From the NCBI RefSeq assembly GCF_037038585.1, contig NC_092560.1:57014049-57078048 (forward strand): DNA of 64,000 bases, in the 5' to 3' direction. Under the pieces are notes generated by a model. That model was not told where the DNA came from. It did not search any database and worked only from the letters and a program-made list of their open reading frames with translations. Source of the stretch: Patagioenas fasciata (lineage: Eukaryota; Chordata; Aves; Columbiformes; Columbidae). How positions within the stretch are numbered: the stretch's first letter is position 1; the number at the start of each line of letters is the position of its first letter. This document shows, piece after piece, positions 62,031 through 64,000 of the stretch. The position numbers and the translations under genes are program-made.

Positions 62031-64000
62031 TCCTCACACTTTTAATTGGGATATGGATGTCTGCAGTGTATCAGCTAAATTTATTCTGAGGAGTCCCATG
62101 CACCACTTTGGATGTTGTCAAGGTCTCCAGGGCTACAGAACTCAGTAATAGACTATGACATTTGTCTCCAGAATAACATGAGTGTTTCCCATATACTCTA
62201 CCTTACAGATACGAACTAGCAGACATCCAAGCAGACTTCATCTCATACCATAGAAAGACTTCTGCAGAGCTGTAACACTCAGGAGATAGTTCAGCTAATC
62301 AACTTACATAAGCTTTGTTGTTACAAATAATTTCTAGCCAAGGCTGATCCCCTAAGGCATGTTCACTACCTGTAATTCAAGAAAGAAAAACACAGGACTC
62401 ATCTTGTGGCAGACTACAACAACAGCCAAGCACACCTATGTGTATGGCAGAACTGCAGAAGGATTGCAGTCTGAGGCAAGATGGCACCACCTTCTGCCAC
62501 TCATCTTCCTTTCCCCCTTTCCTTTACAGCCTCTACCATCTGGTCACTTTCCCAGAAGGAGAAGATATCCTCTTCTCATTCATCTCTGTTGTGGACAGGT
62601 GTTATTCTCCTCATATTCCTTCATATGGTTTTAATCTACACCAAGCATCCCCAGGGAAGGTGGAAAAAAACCCTGATGGGTGGATGTTAAGAATTCTGAG
62701 CAGGTCTGGACACATTTCCTAGGCTAGGCAGAGGGGAAATGCCACTGTGACATTCCTCTGTCATGTAGAAATCTTATGGATATCGTGCTGACCCTGGATC
62801 AAGTTGCAGGCCCAGCTTTGCCTTCTTCTCATCTTTAGAGATACGGAGAAACCCCAGCCTGGAGATAGAAGGAAGAGGAGGCATTCATTATTTTCCAGAA
62901 AGGTAAAATTTCAGTCATTTTGGTTGTTAAAACTCCTGACAACAGAAGGCAAAAGCAATGCTACTGCCTGCATATACAGGGAACCAAAAGCTCAAGTGAT
63001 ACTTACAGTCTCACTCAATGCTGCTGGATGTAACTCAGACCTACTAGAAAGTCCACAGGAGGAGAATTCCTTAATTGACTGTTTTTCTGTCAGTGGCACT
63101 ACACTGGACTGTGAGTGTATTTGGGGGATAGCCATGTGTTTTCCTATGCTGATCAGCAGTGCTAAAAGAGGTTAAAAGGAAGGAGTGACATATCTGAAAA
63201 GTCTGATGGTATTAACCATCAGGTCCCATAACAAAGAGAGGTCCTGGCTGTCTGCATCTATGGAAATTCCTGGATTTAATTGAAGTTAAATTTTGCAGAG
63301 CAACATTTTAAAGCAGGTTCTCTGTTGTCCACAGATGAAGGGGAGGTTACAGAAAAATTGGCTTCATTTACATATGTCTTTATCAGCACCTGATGGGACT
63401 AAAGCAAGACATCACTGGGTATTAAACCTTTGGATCTCAGAAACTTCAGCTAGTCTTCATTGTCTTAGCAATACGTGCTGTTCTGAGCTCATTTAACCCT
63501 ATAGGCATGGGGGCTGCAGGTCAGAGTCATAAAAAGGATTTAATTGTTCCTAGCACTGACAAACTTTACTGTGGTCTGAATGTTGATCTTTCTTTTCAAG
63601 ATTTGCCCAAGACAGTTACAAGGTCATCTCCAGATTGTTAGCTACCACGAGGACTTTATTGATAGCTCTGCTCACAGACACAAGATGTCCTCTCTAAGTA
63701 GGTTTCTGTACTGTGGATTGTGGATTTGCAGATTGGGGAACTGCCAGTGGGGCCCATCTAGCAGTAAAGTGAAGATCTGTGGTAGTGTATTGAAACAGAA
63801 AAAAGAAGAAATTTCAAGCAGGTGGTTCAGTCTCATTAGGGCTTGCGTTCAAAGACACAAATGATGACTACATCTGAAATGTGAAAAGAGAATGTGACTA
63901 AGAAACAAATTACGAGGTATCTGAAACCCATCCAGTTAAGTAAATAGGATATGCATGAACAGATGCTAAGGGACAATCAAATACCTTTTCTATCATTTGT

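Larger units (their letters stand above)
48601..64000 (-). other. RAB3C: RAB3C upstream intron, truncated by window edge
   Basis: Everything to the right of the NKCD exon should be intron, because the preceding Rab3 exon (switch II, ending in the split Trp codon) was not found on either strand up to 64000. Rab3C genes are long in amniotes, so an intron above 15 kb is expected. The interior is AT-rich with A/C-only tracts at 53971-54066 and 57292-57368, TA-rich stretches at 58587-58602 and near 60.26 kb, a diverged direct repeat at 58920/59414, and a CR1 element at 61352-62030. No other exon is recognisable. The intron assignment is inference from the family's gene structure. Confidence 0.75.

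Noticed and set aside
48601-64000. Search for the preceding RAB3C exon (switch II, DTAGQE and the Trp-ending segment)
   Set aside because: No matching sequence seen on the minus strand up to the window edge, so it is presumed to lie beyond.
1-64000. Endogenous retrovirus or LTR pairs
   Set aside because: I saw no LTR-like direct repeats, primer-binding site, or gag/pol-like frames. The only RT-like frame is CR1.

Overview
This looks like a vertebrate, most probably avian, nuclear DNA window. It is gene-poor and carries 5'-truncated CR1 LINE copies with the bird-type 3' octamer. It has little interspersed repeat overall and contains short exons with consensus GT/AG introns. The only protein-coding gene I can support is the 3' part of RAB3C, a Rab3-family small GTPase of synaptic and secretory vesicles, on the minus strand. 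Two coding exons are visible: 48600-48476 (G4 motif NKCD) and the terminal exon 37638-37451 (G5 motif ETSAK, hypervariable tail, C-terminal Cys-Gly-Cys). They join in phase across a 10.8-kb intron. The exons for the N-terminus, P-loop and switch regions are not in the window and must lie beyond 64000. From general knowledge, RAB3C neighbours PDE4D in amniotes and this synteny block is Z-linked in birds. That placement is inference and cannot be read from the window.

Layout. 1-22.5 kb: intergenic, downstream of the RAB3C 3' end, with many short chance ORFs, a few microsatellites, a 22-bp tandem duplication and faint old SINE/LINE remnants. 22.5-22.74 kb: an isolated, very CpG-dense island with a TATA-like element on its left flank. 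This is the best candidate for an unannotated promoter. 22.75-29 kb: intergenic, with a short CR1 3' end (plus orientation) ending at 28513. About 29-37.45 kb: AT-rich, repeat-poor sequence that should hold the RAB3C 3' UTR and flank, including one old CR1 fragment near 34.4 kb and an unexplained open frame behind a strong splice-acceptor-like sequence at 36.0 kb on the plus strand. 37.45-48.6 kb: RAB3C last two exons and the intron between them, which contains a remarkable 266-nt uninterrupted polypyrimidine tract (polypurine in the transcript). 48.6-64 kb: the next upstream RAB3C intron, AT-rich, with A/C-only tracts, a small diverged direct repeat and the best-preserved mobile element of the window, a CR1 copy at 61.35-62.03 kb that retains a readable piece of its reverse transcriptase ORF.

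I found no prokaryotic features, CRISPR array, rRNA, tRNA, intact provirus or operon. Most open frames in the window are chance ORFs or low-complexity artefacts. The most unusual things here are structural: the three-phase simple repeat in the RAB3C intron, the orphan CpG island, and the possible plus-strand exon opposite the RAB3C 3' UTR.
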